Assembly: GCF_040958095.1 (NCBI RefSeq)
Contig: NC_091160.1
Coordinates: forward strand, 41,393,302-41,457,301
DNA from: Procambarus clarkii
Taxonomy: Eukaryota > Arthropoda > Malacostraca > Decapoda > Cambaridae
DNA length: 64,000 nucleotides
Reading direction: 5' to 3'
Below are positions 25,990 through 38,390 of this stretch, one piece after another. The position numbers were made by a program, and so were the translations under genes. The notes under the pieces were generated by a model, which was given only the letters and a program-made list of their open reading frames with translations, was not told the origin of the DNA and ran no database searches. Numbering within the stretch: position 1 is the stretch's first letter; each line of letters opens with the position of its first letter.

Positions 25990-27098
25990 AGTCTTCATCC
26001 TAGCAGACTCACAACATTGAACTAGTGTTGATAACATTGACTATAAGTTGGATCCAAAATGCTCTACTTTGATCCAATGCCACTCCAATGTGCCTGACGG
26101 GATTATTCCAAGGTACACAGAACAAAACTGATAATGAAATAAAAGGTGCAGCAGTGTTAAAAGGAACCTTCACATGTTTACAAACCATTTTTAAATACCT
26201 TCTGTATTTTGCAAATAAAATATAGCATTCAAGTGCAGAGGCATGAAACAATGCAAATTAACATTTTAAATTAAGTCTTGGGTATGTTTACATTTGATAA
26301 AATTCAGTACTGTAGCTTTTTATATAGAATAACTTGATTTTTGTTCCAGGGAATGTTACTATATTTTGTACACAGTTTTCAAATACAGTAACTCTCTTCT
26401 TAAATGTTATCTGAACGTTTCAGCTTTGATCAGCTTTTCTAGCGATTATTTATGACAAACTTTCCATAAATCATTTAACTTAAGTAAATTCTTTTTACCA
26501 TTCAAATTTCATATTGATGTTTTTTACTGTAAATTGAAATAGGTTTTGGCATAAACAGTAGCATTTTATAATGTTTTGAGCCATTTTTTTCATCATCATA
26601 TATGTGGAGCATGACTGAGTTGGGCAAACATGTACATAATCTTCCCAGAGTTAATTCTGTGTGTGTTTTTTTTGTGTGTGTGTGTGTCTAGAATGATCGA
26701 GTAAATGTACATTATTAGTCTTGAAGCTTGAGGCTGTCAAGACAAGTGTCTAAAAACACAAATGATGAACTGTTATATAAAAATAAAGTCAAAGAAAATA
26801 TGTGGAACCTGCTTAAAAGGTGTTGTATAGCCACAGTCACTTTTGCACAAGATAAGCATTAAGGTAACTGTATGTATGTTAGGATGTGTGTTTGTTGTTC
26901 CCTGAAGTAGATACAGTAGAGCAAAAAAAAAAATATTTTTTTTATCACCAAGCCAAGTACCCACAATCTGGGTTGACCCAAGTAATATCCCCGCAAAAAT
27001 GATGCCGATGTAATATGAACTGACGTTGAAAGCCTTTGATTGACGCTTCTCAAGCATGTTTTGCCTGGGTAACTGCTCACAACTACTAGTGAACAAAT
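25990..27098. other. AT-rich intergenic DNA
   Basis: A (TG)n tract lies near 26660-26690. 26935-27075 is less AT-rich ('ccaagccaagtacccacaat') and may be a repeat, but I cannot name it. Confidence 0.4.
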
Positions 27099-27372
27099 TC
27101 CATCAGCAAGTCACTGTGAACAAATCCATCAACACGTCACTGTGAACAAATCTATCAACAAGTCACTGTGAACAAATCGATCAACATGTCACTGTGAACA
27201 AATCCATCAACAAGTCACTGTGAACAAGTCCATCAACAAGTCACTGTAAACAAATCCATCAACAAGTCACTGTGAACAAATCCATCAACAAGTCACTGTG
27301 AACAAATCCATCAACATGTCACTGTGAACAAATCCATCAACACGTCACTGTGAACACACCTATCAACAAGTC
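27099..27372. repeat. Minisatellite, ~26-bp unit, ~10 copies
   Basis: The unit is 'caacaagtcactgtgaacaa' plus 'atccat'. Confidence 0.93.
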
Positions 27373-28668
27373 TTTACGGAAGAAACAGAAGGAATCAAGA
27401 TAATACAAGCCAATACACTTGTGCAGGTATATAGGGCATTGCCTCCTATTCTCTTAGATCTTCATAAACTTGTTTGCCATTGTGAATATAAGTCCAAATT
27501 AGGACTTGATATAATAATTTTCTTGAGGTTTCAAATGAATTCCAATTAAAATTATATTTTTGTTTACAGCTGTCATTCATTGCCTTGTATATGACAGTCT
27601 TCGTTGCCTTAAACCACAAGAGAGGAAATTTCTAAAAGAAAATTTTATACATGAAATTTTTTGTATGTAGCAAGCTTTGCTAATTGTAAGTACATAGCTT
27701 TTCCTATACTGTAGAGCTTAGTCCTGTGATTCACTGAAAATGAAGGAACACTAGGTGACAATATGTCATAACTCTTTTGGATAACTTTGTCAATAAGCCA
27801 CAACTATTCTCAAAGAGAGGGGAAAATTATAATTAATTTTAAATGCTCAATTTCTATGTAAGGACAGTGTGGTCATTTATGAAACATTCATTGACACTAT
27901 AACCTCATTTAAATGTTTTAATTTAAATATTATATACTGTGTGTACAAGCACAGACCAACAGTTTGACTGCCATCTATTTGTGCCAGCCAACCATTTTGT
28001 ATCCACACACCACCTCTTTATCTCAGAGGCGAGAAGCCATACATCATACCCAGTTGGTCACCCGACGCACCACTCATTTGCGTGTGTTGTCGTTCTGAAG
28101 TTTGTCATCGGCACTGAATATTTTTCTCCACTTACATTCCTTGATATTTTGTTGAAAGTATCAAGGATTATCATGTCACCATGTCAGCTCAAAATACAGC
28201 AGATTTATCAAATAAGGTTACTGTACACAGCAAATGGAAGAGGAAACATTCGGTGATGAATTTTTAGTCTAAACTAGAGTTAAAAATGGAGAGTGGAAAC
28301 CTTCAAAGTTTTTGTGCACTGAATACAAACAGCAGGAAATTTGGCATAAATCCTAAAAATTGAACACAGGTTATTACCGCCACACTATTGTGGTGGTAAA
28401 AACATTTCATTAATTTGGCATATCAGGACGGTGATCTTCTGCTCAGCAAATATCAGGCACGAATTTGTGTACTACTGTACCAGTCCCCAAAAAGAGAAGG
28501 AATAGTGGCTAACTGTTACCCTAACCTCTTTAGACATGCTGAAATGAAATGTCATTCCCATGATAGGTGCTTTAATTTTTTATAATCTGTGCCACAAGGA
28601 TAATACTACTTAGCTACTTCTAGCACTATGGAAAGTCTAGCAGACATGTATATACAGCACCAGAAAAA
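27373..28668. other. AT-rich intergenic DNA, no recognised gene
   Basis: The frame at 27939-28256 (105 codons) shows no motif and no splice context. I treat it as chance. Confidence 0.4.
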
Positions 28669-28669
28669 G

Positions 28670-29150
28670 ACATTAACAAATTAATGTCGACAGCATATGC
28701 AAAGCTGGAAAATGTTCAGGTAGTCTTTAGGAGCCTAGGAAAAAAAAAAAAAAAGAGGCCCCTCAAAGGACTTTGAGCTTGGCTATCCATTAAGAATTAT
28801 TTTTGACAAATCCAAGCAAAGAATAAACTAGCAAACTCTTGGAAAAATTGCAGAAGTTGTTCCAATTTATAAAAAATACCAAACAGGTAATTTAGCTTTA
28901 GAACATGATTTTGTATACTATATTAAATTTGCAAACAAATTCCAGACAGTAAACTGAGATTTTGTTAAGAGGTGATTGGGCAGACTGCACTTGTCTCAAC
29001 CTAAGTAAACCATTTAATAAAATCCCGGATAAGAGACTGCAAGTTGGAGCAAGTAAGAGACTGTTCTGCAAGTTGGAGCACATTAAAGTAGTAATGAAGA
29101 CTACTAGTATGAATGAAGCCCCTTCTAACATACAGAGAGCAACAGTAGGT
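28670..29150 (+). mobile_element. Old rearranged LINE relic
   Basis: Pieces resemble the intact LINE at 42054-44019: TAYAKLENVQVVFRSLG, then EVVPIYKK, then WADCTCLNLSKPFNKIPDKR. The first piece belongs near the C-terminus of the intact protein but comes first here, so the relic is rearranged. Confidence 0.5.
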
Positions 29151-29154
29151 AATT

Positions 29155-29698
29155 AGGCCATCAATCACACTGGAGGAATGAAACTAGCCAGGTTCAACAC
29201 AGTACAACTTGAACACACTCAACGTTCTCTGTAAGGTATATGTGCATACAGGAAAAACACCTCGTTACCATACTTTCCAAAATGTCATTTACAATATAGG
29301 CACGTGAAATGTTCAATAGAATTTTAAGGAGACTTTGAAACATTTTCACTATTTTTGGGTACCACTGATAATACCAACAAATGTTTTTAATAGAGCAAAT
29401 AGTAGGATACATGTACATACAGTACAGTACTTTATTTTGATGTCAAGATTATGTGAGTATAGTAAATCTTTAATAGCTATACAACAAGAAAAGAAAATTG
29501 TCACTAATTTTGGTTGAACTTTTGAATTATCGTATTACATGTACTGTACTGTACAATTAAATGAATTCTTTAAGGAATGATGGAAGCTCTTTCATGGCCT
29601 CAAGCAATGCAAGTACAGTACTTAACTAAAAAAAAATTATATATATTATAGTAGCATTTCCCATTATGCATTATAAAAATGGCAATCTAAGTGCTTAA
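29155..29698. other. AT-rich intergenic DNA, nothing recognised
   Basis: No frame or repeat was recognised. Confidence 0.45.
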
Positions 29699-29765
29699 GT
29701 ACCTGGATGGGGTTCTGGGAGTTCTTCTATTCCCCAAGCTTGGCCTGGGGAATAGATTTGCCTGA
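29699..29765 (-). mobile_element. LINE 3' UTR scrap
   Basis: 'tggatggggttctgggagtt' is the reverse complement of the 3' UTR phrase at about 8095-8110 of the LINE at 6845-8212. Confidence 0.5.
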
Positions 29766-29824
29766 AAATTATTATTATTATTATTATTTCACAGAGAAGT
29801 CACATTAACATGACATCGATGAGA

Positions 29825-29932
29825 AAATCAGTAGGAGCTGCGAAGAGGATTCGAACCTCTGTTCTTGGTACTCCCAAGCACACACTTTAAACACCTAGGC
29901 CACAACATGGCCTAGTTGTTGAGTGAAATACA
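29825..29932 (-). mobile_element. tRNA-like SINE head or pseudogene
   Basis: On the minus strand a perfect B box 'ggttcgaatcc' is present with an A-box-like 'tggcctaggtg'. The ends do not pair as an acceptor stem, so it is not a working tRNA gene. Confidence 0.55.
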
Positions 29933-29934
29933 GT

Positions 29935-30855
29935 GACACCCAAACATTCTTAAGCATATGTAAGCTGCTGAGGAAGGTTGTGAGCAAAGTTAGAAAACTC
30001 ATCTCGTAATACAGTACACAAGTCATAGAATATCGGTTGGAATACATTTCTGTACTTTCAGTGGCTATATAAGACAGATTTAATATTTAGCAAACAAAAG
30101 CACTAGTTTTGTACTTTTATATGTCAAATGCACTTAAAATTCTGCTAGATTTGATTTTTTTTTTTATTATAACAACATTTTTTTACCAAATTTATTTCCA
30201 CATTGCTCATCATACATAGGAACAATTGATGTAATACACTATTCTGAATGTAGTAAAATGTTTGCACTGTGTTCCACTTTAGGTTCACTGTACCATAATT
30301 ATACACGACGTTACTGATGCCTTTCGTTTCTAACAGCCTCTAATTTTGTCTTGCACATACAGTACATGTGCAAGTAACAATAAAATTATGGTTACAGTTT
30401 ATGAAGATATATAGAATTTTATAATCTGTATTGGAAACAACATTTTCATGTGAAATTGAATAATAAAAATAAGGCCCAAAATCTCTGTGATTTGAACTGA
30501 AAATCATTTTAAATATTCATGATCATATTGTAGACACATACAAAATGTGCCCTGCTCTTTCATATTATCTTTGCTAAATTATAAAAGGCTTGCTACAGGA
30601 CCTTATTAAAAAAGTTCTATATTTATTTTAAAAAGGTAGCGAGTTATTGATACTGAAGGAACATTATCTTTGCTTTCTAATGTTTTATTTCAATGATGGC
30701 ATGTTTAAAAAACATTGTATTGGAGAAGGAACTTGTGTTGTGTACCACTCAAGTGTTGAGGGCTAATCTAAGGGTCATTTCTACAGTACATTGTGTTTAA
30801 TCCAATAATGGTATGTGTACCATTAGCACGTAGGCTGCTACTTTTGCTATGCCAC
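29935..30855. other. AT-rich intergenic DNA, nothing recognised
   Basis: No frame or repeat was recognised. Confidence 0.45.
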
Positions 30856-30857
30856 GA

Positions 30858-30870
30858 ATATATATATATA

Positions 30871-30967
<97 letters not shown>
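30858..30967. repeat. (TA)n tract, left flank of a MITE-like element
   Basis: About 100 bp of TA with a few interruptions. Confidence 0.95.
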
Positions 30968-30968
<1 letters not shown>

Positions 30969-31354
30969 GTCGTACCTAGTAGCCAGAACGCACTTCTCAG
31001 CCTACTATGCAAGGCCCAATTTGCCTAATAAGCCAAGTTTTCACGAATTAATTGTTTTTCGACTACCTAACCTACCTAACCTAACCTAACCTAACTTTTT
31101 CGGCTACCTAACCGAACCTAACCTGTAAAGATAGGTTAGGTTAGGTTAGGTAGGGTTGGTTAGGTTCGGTCATATATCTACGTTAATTTTAACTCCAATA
31201 AAAAACAATTGACCTCATACATAATGAAATGGGTAGCTTTATCATTTCATAAGAAAAAAATTAGAGAAAATATGTTAATTCAGGAAAACTTGGCTTATTA
31301 GGCAAATCGGGCCTTGCATAGTAGGCTGAGAAGTGCGTTCTGGCTACTAGGTAC

Positions 31355-31358
<4 letters not shown>
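30968..31358. mobile_element. MITE-like element with ~75-bp terminal inverted repeats in (TA)n
   Basis: The left end 'gtcgtacctagtagccagaa' to 'aataagccaagtttt' is mirrored at the right end ('aaaacttggcttattaggca' to 'ctggctactaggtacgac'). It is about 390 bp with no coding capacity. The middle carries 'cctaacctaacctaacctaa' and, inverted, 'ggttaggttaggttagg', as a second inner dyad. Confidence 0.9.

Positions 31359-31443
<85 letters not shown>
31359..31443. repeat. (TA)n tract, right flank of the MITE-like element
   Basis: About 85 bp of TA. Confidence 0.95.
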
Positions 31444-31449
<6 letters not shown>

Positions 31450-32604
31450 TTTCCACCTTGTATATATTGTAATCTTTTTCCTTTGGACTTATTGTAAAGA
31501 AGTGTCAGGAAAGTTATAAATGTATTCATTATTATATATACAGTATACCCATCTTGAGTATGCAGGTTTGTTATTTTCTATGTATGAGAATAATTGTATA
31601 TTATTTACAATATGACATTGATATGATGATGGTATCATGAATAGAATAGTTCCCTATAGAACTGTTATTGCTTTCCTTTGGAGCTCTAAATATGTCCAGT
31701 TAAGAGAAATACAATTGATTAAAACTGTAGATCAAGTTATCAGAAGACGAGCCTCGAGTAGGACTCTTGGAACCCACTACAGGTAAACAACAGGTATACC
31801 AAAATGCCTTCGTTTAAATTGTTTCTTTCGATGTCTGAACTTCTTACTTTATACAAGTGCAGTATACAGGTGTATATAGTATGCTGTGTATATATACATA
31901 ATATATATATATATACTGTACACACCTACTTATATACTCACCCTACAGTATACTGTACATTACAAAGAACACTATCTAGTCTCAAGCTCATAGGCTCAAG
32001 CTCACGGCCATGGTGATCGCCAGTTCAGCATCCTGCCACTTGGCCAGCAGCTTCTCTAGACAATCTTGAATATACTGTATAGGATTCCCTTTGTTTACAT
32101 TGCCTAAGATGTAAACCAGTTAAATCTGATTAACATTACCTGAGCAATATTAATTAACATATTCTAACAAATCTTATATATTCAAGGATAGGTTAATCAA
32201 GTAGCTTGGGGTTAACTTATGAATTTGAAGATATATCTCGAGATACTGTATTTGTATAGCTTTATTTGCCTTCAAAATATGATAGTAAAAGTTAGCAGTG
32301 TCTCATATTTACAAACACTACTGGTATAAAATTAAAGCTTAATAATTTAACCTACCAAAAGATACTAAACACATGCCCATCTACCTAAAATAATTTAGAA
32401 TATGTTTAAATTGAGTATATAAGAATATACAGAGGTTTAGACTTGCAAGAAAGTAATTTGCTTATGGATTATTGCAGTCCAGTAGTTTGTCGTGATTTTA
32501 AGTCTTTCTAAGTAGAAGATAAACTGCATACATTCGGAAGATGTGAAATTTATCTTATCGTCTTGGTAATCTTCATTAAGAGGGATGGAAGTAAAGGACT
32601 AGGA
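31444..32604. other. AT-rich intergenic DNA
   Basis: Only a short coding-like island at 31988-32074 stands out; it is listed separately. Confidence 0.45.
31988..32074 (-). CDS. Possible orphan terminal exon, minus strand
   Basis: After a minus-strand 'cctatacag' the frame reads YIQDCLEKLLAKWQDAELAI, then TMAVSLSL and TGA. Composition (GC-rich, helix-forming) contrasts with the AT-rich surroundings. No family was recognised and no partner exon found. It could equally be a retroposed scrap. Confidence 0.22.
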   Translation of the reverse strand, partial: YIQDCLEKLLAKWQDAELAITMAVSLSL

Positions 32605-32692
32605 CACATCAAGCATTTATGCAACCACTTATGAACCTTGTACATCTTTCAACAGTCACGGCAGCTTTGTTTATTTTTATTGAATAGCGTAC
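32605..32692. repeat. Single arm of the 23018-23242 foldback family
   Basis: 'catcaagcatttatgcaacc' to 'cggcagctttgttta' matches the left arm at 23018. The second arm is not seen nearby. Confidence 0.6.
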
Positions 32693-32694
32693 GA

Positions 32695-34290
32695 GCACCG
32701 AAGCTCTATGAGGTTGTTTATAACAATAATAATCTTTGATTATTACTGTTGTGTGTTTTCATTATACAGTATTTATACAGTTTCTGTAAGATAATCCTTC
32801 TCTATTAAAACTATATTATGCACCCCCCTTGCAGCTTGATACACTGCACAATTAAGGATACTGTATTTTGAATAAGCAATCTTGATTCCAGTCATTTTTG
32901 CAATTTTGCAAATACCTGTATTGATAGTTAACTGGAATATAGAGTCCTGTATAAACACACGTAAGAGTAGGCTACAGTATCGAGACCGCTTTTCTACATG
33001 CCGATATATTATTAAAAAACTACAAACACCTTATAATGAAGGTAATATGATGCAGGTAATTTTAGAAAGTGTACCTTTACTAGCAATATTATCTTGATGA
33101 CTAACAGCAAGATAATACATAAAAATATGTAAATTTTCAAACTGATTTTTGTAATGTCATTTATAGGATAATAATTGTAATAAACATTAAATGGTCATCC
33201 ATGTTTATACTTGGTGTTATTGTACACAGTGCTGTAAATTTTTTCCCCATTTTCTTTCATGTTATAGCTTGAAAAAAACATTAGTTTGGTTCGTGCATGA
33301 AACACATATGCTACAAAATGGCGTCAATCTCACCGTCCAGAATAGATACTGTACAAGATTTTCGCTACAGCATTCAGTAATTTTGCCAAAATAAATTACT
33401 TCACAATTTTGATACTATCATATTCGGGGGGATATATTTGCAATGCAACTTTTGTATTTTTTATTGACTGCTAGCACTGATTTGGGTTGATAAACAGCTT
33501 GTTACAACCATAATACAGTACATTCATGGAATTATCTTCAAGAGGAAATATGGTTGTGGTTGTTTACTTGGGAGGTTGAAAACAATCTATGCTATGTTCC
33601 GATGGCAAGTCATTAATTAGGAGAACAAATCCACCATTGAATGTAATGAAGCCCCTCTTTCTGGTGCTTCATTACATTACATGGTGGGTCTCTGGAACAG
33701 AGCGCCACTCACAATAAGCCCTTCCAGAAGAGCAAAGTGAACACCAAAACAGATACGAGTTGCAATGAACCAGTAGTATAATGAATATGTCGGTTTTTAA
33801 CTCTTGACCCATGCACTTGACATCTGTGTACGTGCTATACACTTTGCGTTGTATACCTACTGTTGTGCATAATTCCTATCTTCCTCTTAATGCTTCCTCA
33901 ACTATTAATGGCTTGGGGGAAGCAAGACAAAGCTGTGTTTGTACATCACAGTTTCTTGTTCGAGAGATATTTTGTGATAGTCGTTACATTCAAGTGTTAC
34001 CCTCTGAACAATCATAGGAATTATAGCATATTGCCACATAGTGCCTCACTGTTGCTGCTGGTGCCTCTGTTATTGTATACAATCAGTACCTCACTTACAG
34101 TGATGGAAATGAAGGTATGCGTAGGTGTGCAGTGTATACCTATCTCTCAATTTCCAAGATTTTTTGTTAAATTTCTGTAATAATGAGATACTAGCCTTTG
34201 TCAAATTTCGACCAATTAAAATTGTGTGTTTAAATATGGATGGACCTCCTTGTGATCCCCTGAGTATAATCCTGGATAGTTTTAACATAA
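32695..34290. other. AT-rich intergenic DNA, nothing recognised
   Basis: 33660-33740 has GLWNRAPLTI-like coding residue that may be a LINE scrap. Nothing else. Confidence 0.4.
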
Positions 34291-34299
34291 ACAGTACAG

Positions 34300-34465
34300 T
34301 CCCTAGTTTCCAAAACCAGTGTATATTGTTCATTCGTTCCCAAAACCAGTATACAGTATACAGTACTGAACGTAGGTCCCAAAACCAGCGTATATTGCAT
34401 GTAATTCCAAAAACCATTGTATATCTAGCTCCCAAAACCAGCGTATACCTAACTCCAAAATCCAT
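34300..34465. repeat. Degenerate tandem repeat, ~30-bp unit
   Basis: Five or six copies of 'cccaaaaccagtgtatatt' with differing spacers. Confidence 0.7.
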
Positions 34466-34469
34466 TTCC

Positions 34470-35150
34470 ATCACTGCTCACTTACCAACATCTTGCAAAC
34501 TAAACTTCTTAAAGTAGGATATTCACATCAGTCCAGTGCATAATGATGCGACGAGTATGCTGCCCAAGGCATGAAAACGGGTGATTCACGTGGATATAAT
34601 GTTTACGTTTTAGAAGTCCTGGCTAAGTGAGGTATATATGTACCATTTGAAGACTGTAACATATTTCATTTAGCTAGAAAGAGGTTAGTGTCAATTGTTA
34701 TGACAATCCAAAGACTTAGAATCTTGTCATTAACAGAACTCAGACAATTTTATTCATAAGCTGTATATTCTCTTGTGCTTGTTCCTGTTCATTTCATGTA
34801 CTGCTTCATCAAAGTAAGCTAAGATCATAGTTCTGTTCCTGGTATGTACTGTAATAATGTGATAAGATGAAATAAGTGCTTTAATACTGACTAGTTAAAG
34901 TTGTAAGGAACTTCCAGTTCATATTTGCCTGAGCACTCATTTATGTAATTATTAAAAGGCATATCAGGACTGTAGACTGGTTCTAAAGCTGTCTTTAGAC
35001 TGTTTGTGTTCCTTTATTTTAAGGATCTCATCATTTACATAAATCTTCATCGGGGTGAGGAATTTTAAGAGGTATATTTATTGTCTGAAGTATTAATTTA
35101 TAATTACTTTAATATAATTATATCCAAAAATTAATCTTTTTAATATCCTT
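34470..35150. other. AT-rich intergenic DNA, nothing recognised
   Basis: No frame or repeat was recognised. Confidence 0.45.
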
Positions 35151-35153
35151 TAG

Positions 35154-35371
35154 TCATGCATCGAGTAATTATCAACAGAAAGCACCAAGTCGGAAGACTA
35201 TGTAGCACCGTGTGTTGCGGGATATTCAGAAGGCACAAAAGATCACTCAGGATGCCAATACAAGAACAAGGAGCAAATGATATCAAAGATATCAGTTTCA
35301 TCAAGGATTCTATTGAGGGATCGGGTGTCCCAAATGGACCAGCGTGCATTCAGTTAATGAATAACGGATGA
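35154..35371 (+). CDS. Possible orphan terminal exon, plus strand
   Basis: A good acceptor (ttaatatcctttag) is followed by 71 open codons to TGA: MHRVIINRKHQVGRLCSTVC, then KDISFIKDSIEGSGVPNGPA and CIQLMNNG. The other two frames close early. The stretch is richer in GC than its surroundings, and an AATAAA lies about 85 bp on. No family was recognised; no upstream exon was found. Confidence 0.28.
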
Positions 35372-35374
35372 CTT

Positions 35375-35808
35375 TTGGCACATCATAATTGTACCATATT
35401 AAAAGTGAGATACTGTACTGTCAAAGGTGTTAATATTACAGATATAATTTAAAAATAAATACAGTAATTATAACTTAAGTACAGTATACACATGGGATTA
35501 AAATGCCAATTGAAGATAAAACTTAAAAGCGAGATAATCAACTTTAAAAAAAAAAATCATCCAAGAAATTTAAACAATATGCAGCATATCAATGTGTTAA
35601 TTTATTAAAAGCCATAACACACACTGAAATGAAATTTGCATGTGGTAATTTGAAGCCATAAACTGTAATGGGATTGAACCTGCATTCCTGTACATAAGTA
35701 ATGCTCTTGTGAGTTTATGAAAAATTAGCACGTTTGTAAAATGACTAGACATTCAATTAGAAATTAAAGGCAAATAATGAACTGACAGCTGTTGATTTAG
35801 CACCTTTA
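35375..35808. other. AT-rich DNA, nothing recognised
   Basis: No frame or repeat was recognised. Confidence 0.45.
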
Positions 35809-36205
35809 GGTGAACCCCCGCCGCAGGTCCGGTAGGAGGCCCCCTCCCTGGCTGCACGTCCGATGGGAGGCCTGACACCCCGCCGCCACGTCCGGTGGGA
35901 GACCCGACCCCCTGCTGTACGTCCGGTGGGAGGCTCAACCCCCCACAGCACATCCGGTGGGAGGCCCAACCCCCACCGTCGCACATCCGGTGGGAGGCCC
36001 AACCCCCCGCCGCACGTCCAATGGGCAGCCGAACCCCCTCCACACGTCCGGTGGGGAGCCGAACCCCCGCCACATGTCTGGTGGTAAGCCGTACCCCTGC
36101 CACATGTCCGGTGAAAAGCTGAACCCCAGCCAAACGTCCGATGGGAAGCCAAACCCCCGCCACACGTCTGTGGGAGTTAAACCCTCGCCACACATCTGTG
36201 GATGT
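35809..36205. repeat. GC-rich minisatellite, ~30-bp unit, ~13 copies
   Basis: The unit is like 'cgcacgtccggtgggaggcc' plus 'caaccccccg'. Copies diverge toward the right. Confidence 0.92.
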
Positions 36206-36295
36206 TGACCCACAAACTGCAAATAGTGGTTACTAACTCAAGGAAAGATTACAACTTTCAAAAACATTGTAACCACATTTGTATCAAAAGTAATA

Positions 36296-36795
36296 NNNNN
36301 NNNNNNNNNNNNNNNNNNNNNNNNNNNNNNNNNNNNNNNNNNNNNNNNNNNNNNNNNNNNNNNNNNNNNNNNNNNNNNNNNNNNNNNNNNNNNNNNNNNN
36401 NNNNNNNNNNNNNNNNNNNNNNNNNNNNNNNNNNNNNNNNNNNNNNNNNNNNNNNNNNNNNNNNNNNNNNNNNNNNNNNNNNNNNNNNNNNNNNNNNNNN
36501 NNNNNNNNNNNNNNNNNNNNNNNNNNNNNNNNNNNNNNNNNNNNNNNNNNNNNNNNNNNNNNNNNNNNNNNNNNNNNNNNNNNNNNNNNNNNNNNNNNNN
36601 NNNNNNNNNNNNNNNNNNNNNNNNNNNNNNNNNNNNNNNNNNNNNNNNNNNNNNNNNNNNNNNNNNNNNNNNNNNNNNNNNNNNNNNNNNNNNNNNNNNN
36701 NNNNNNNNNNNNNNNNNNNNNNNNNNNNNNNNNNNNNNNNNNNNNNNNNNNNNNNNNNNNNNNNNNNNNNNNNNNNNNNNNNNNNNNNNNNNNNN
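36296..36795. other. Assembly gap, 500 N
   Basis: A round 500-base run of N suggests a placeholder of unknown true size. Confidence 0.99.
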
Positions 36796-36995
36796 GAATG
36801 GTATTTAGTGGGGACTAGGAAATGAGGCCCCCGGTGAGTGATGGCAACTGCAGCAGGGGAGTTTGACAGTCGTTGTATTTTAAACCATAAGTTGTATAGT
36901 TCCAGGCGGGACCTGACGCTCTCTCGGGCTAATTGTGGCCCACCCTCCTGACACGGCCATGTGGCCCTCTCCTTCATGGGGCGGTCCATCTGGAC
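36796..36995. other. Single-copy DNA beside the gap, nothing recognised
   Basis: No supported frame. Confidence 0.4.
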
Positions 36996-37335
36996 CGTGG
37001 GGGTGGACCATAGGGTAGACCAAGCCTGGACCATGGGGTGGACCAGGCCTGGGCCGTGGGGTGGACCAGGCCTGGACCATGGGGTGGGCCACGTGGACCA
37101 GGCCTGGGCCGTGGGGTGGACCAGGTCTGGGCCATGGGGTGAGCCACGTGGACCAGGCCTGGGCCGTGGGGTGGACCATGGGGTGGGCCACGTGGACCAG
37201 GCCTGGACCGTGGGGTGGACCAGGCCTGGACCATGGGGAGAGCCACGTGGACCAGGCCTGGGCCGTGGGGTGGACCAGGCCTGGACCGTGGGGTGGACCA
37301 CGTGGACCAGGTCTGAACCAGGTGGACCAAGGTGG
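36996..37335. repeat. Minisatellite, ~23/35-bp units
   Basis: Units like 'ggaccaggcctgggccgtgg' plus 'ggt', some with an added 'gggccacgt'. Confidence 0.92.
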
Positions 37336-37449
37336 AGGTATGGACCTATAAGGATGATAAAGACAGGTGTGGGCTAGTGGTGTGGGAGGGCGGCCATATC
37401 TTACCACGCCCGTCCTCACATGGGCGGCAGGAAGTGGCCAGGCTGACAC

Positions 37450-38390
37450 TGTCTGCTGGCCTAGCTCCTGTCTGCTGGCCTCGCTCGTGTCTGCTGGCCC
37501 AGCTCGTGTCTGCTTGCTTAGCTCGTGTCTGCTGGCTTAGCTCGTGTCTGCTGGCCTCGCTCGTGTCTGCTTGCTTAGCTCGTGTCTGCTTGCTTAGCTC
37601 GTGTCTGCTTGCTTAGCTCGTGTCTGCTTGCTTAGCTCGTGTCTGCTGGCCTAGCTCGTGTCTACTGGTCTCGCTCGTGTCTGCTGGCCTCTATCTGCTG
37701 GGCTAGTGTGTCTGCTGGCCTCTATCTGCTGGGCTAGTGTGTCTGCTGGGCTAGTGTGTCTGCTGGGCTAGTGTGTCTGCTGGCCTAGCTCGTGTCTGCT
37801 GGCCTAGCTCGTGTCTGCTGGCCTAGCTCGTGTCTGCTGGCCTAACTCGTGTCTGCTGGTCTAGCTCGTGTCTGCTGGCCTAGCTCGTGTCTGCTGGCCT
37901 AACTCGTGTCTGCTGGCCTAGCTCGTGTCTGCTTGCTTAGCTCGTGTCTGCTGGTCTAGCTCGTGTCTGCTGGCCTAGCCCGTGTCTGCTGGTCTAGCTC
38001 GTGTCTGCTGGCCTAACTCGTGTCTGATGACCTAGCTCGTGTCTGCTGGCCTAGCTCGTGGCTGCTGGGCTAACTTGTGTCTGCTGGCCTAGCTAGTGTC
38101 TGTTGGCCTCGCTCGTGTCTGCAGGCCTAGCTCGTGTCTGCTGGCCTAGCTCGTGTCTGCTTGCTTAGCTCGTGTCTGCTGGCCTAGCTCGTGTCTGCTG
38201 GCCTAGCTCGTGTCTGCTGGTCTAGCTCGTGTCTGCTGGCCTAGCTCGTGTCTGTTGGCCTAGCTCGTGTCTGCTGGCCTAGCTCGTATCTGCTGGCCTA
38301 GCTCGTGTCTGCTGGTCTAGCTCGTGTCTGCTGGTCTAGCTCGTGTCTGCTGGCCTAGTGTGTCTGCTGGCGTAGCTTGTGTCTGCTGGC
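37450..38390. repeat. Minisatellite, 19-bp unit, ~49 copies
   Basis: The unit is 'tgtctgctggcctagctcg'. Variants have cttgctt, ggtcta or taactc. Confidence 0.96.

Noticed and set aside
29825-29932. Functional tRNA gene
   Set aside because: The B box is perfect, but the 5' and 3' ends do not pair and no clear anticodon arm is seen.
31080-31165. Telomeric TTAGG tract
   Set aside because: Only short runs in both orientations, inside a MITE-like element; not a telomere.
36202-37301. Open frames of 207 and 347 codons across the N run
   Set aside because: They are produced by translating N; no coding support.
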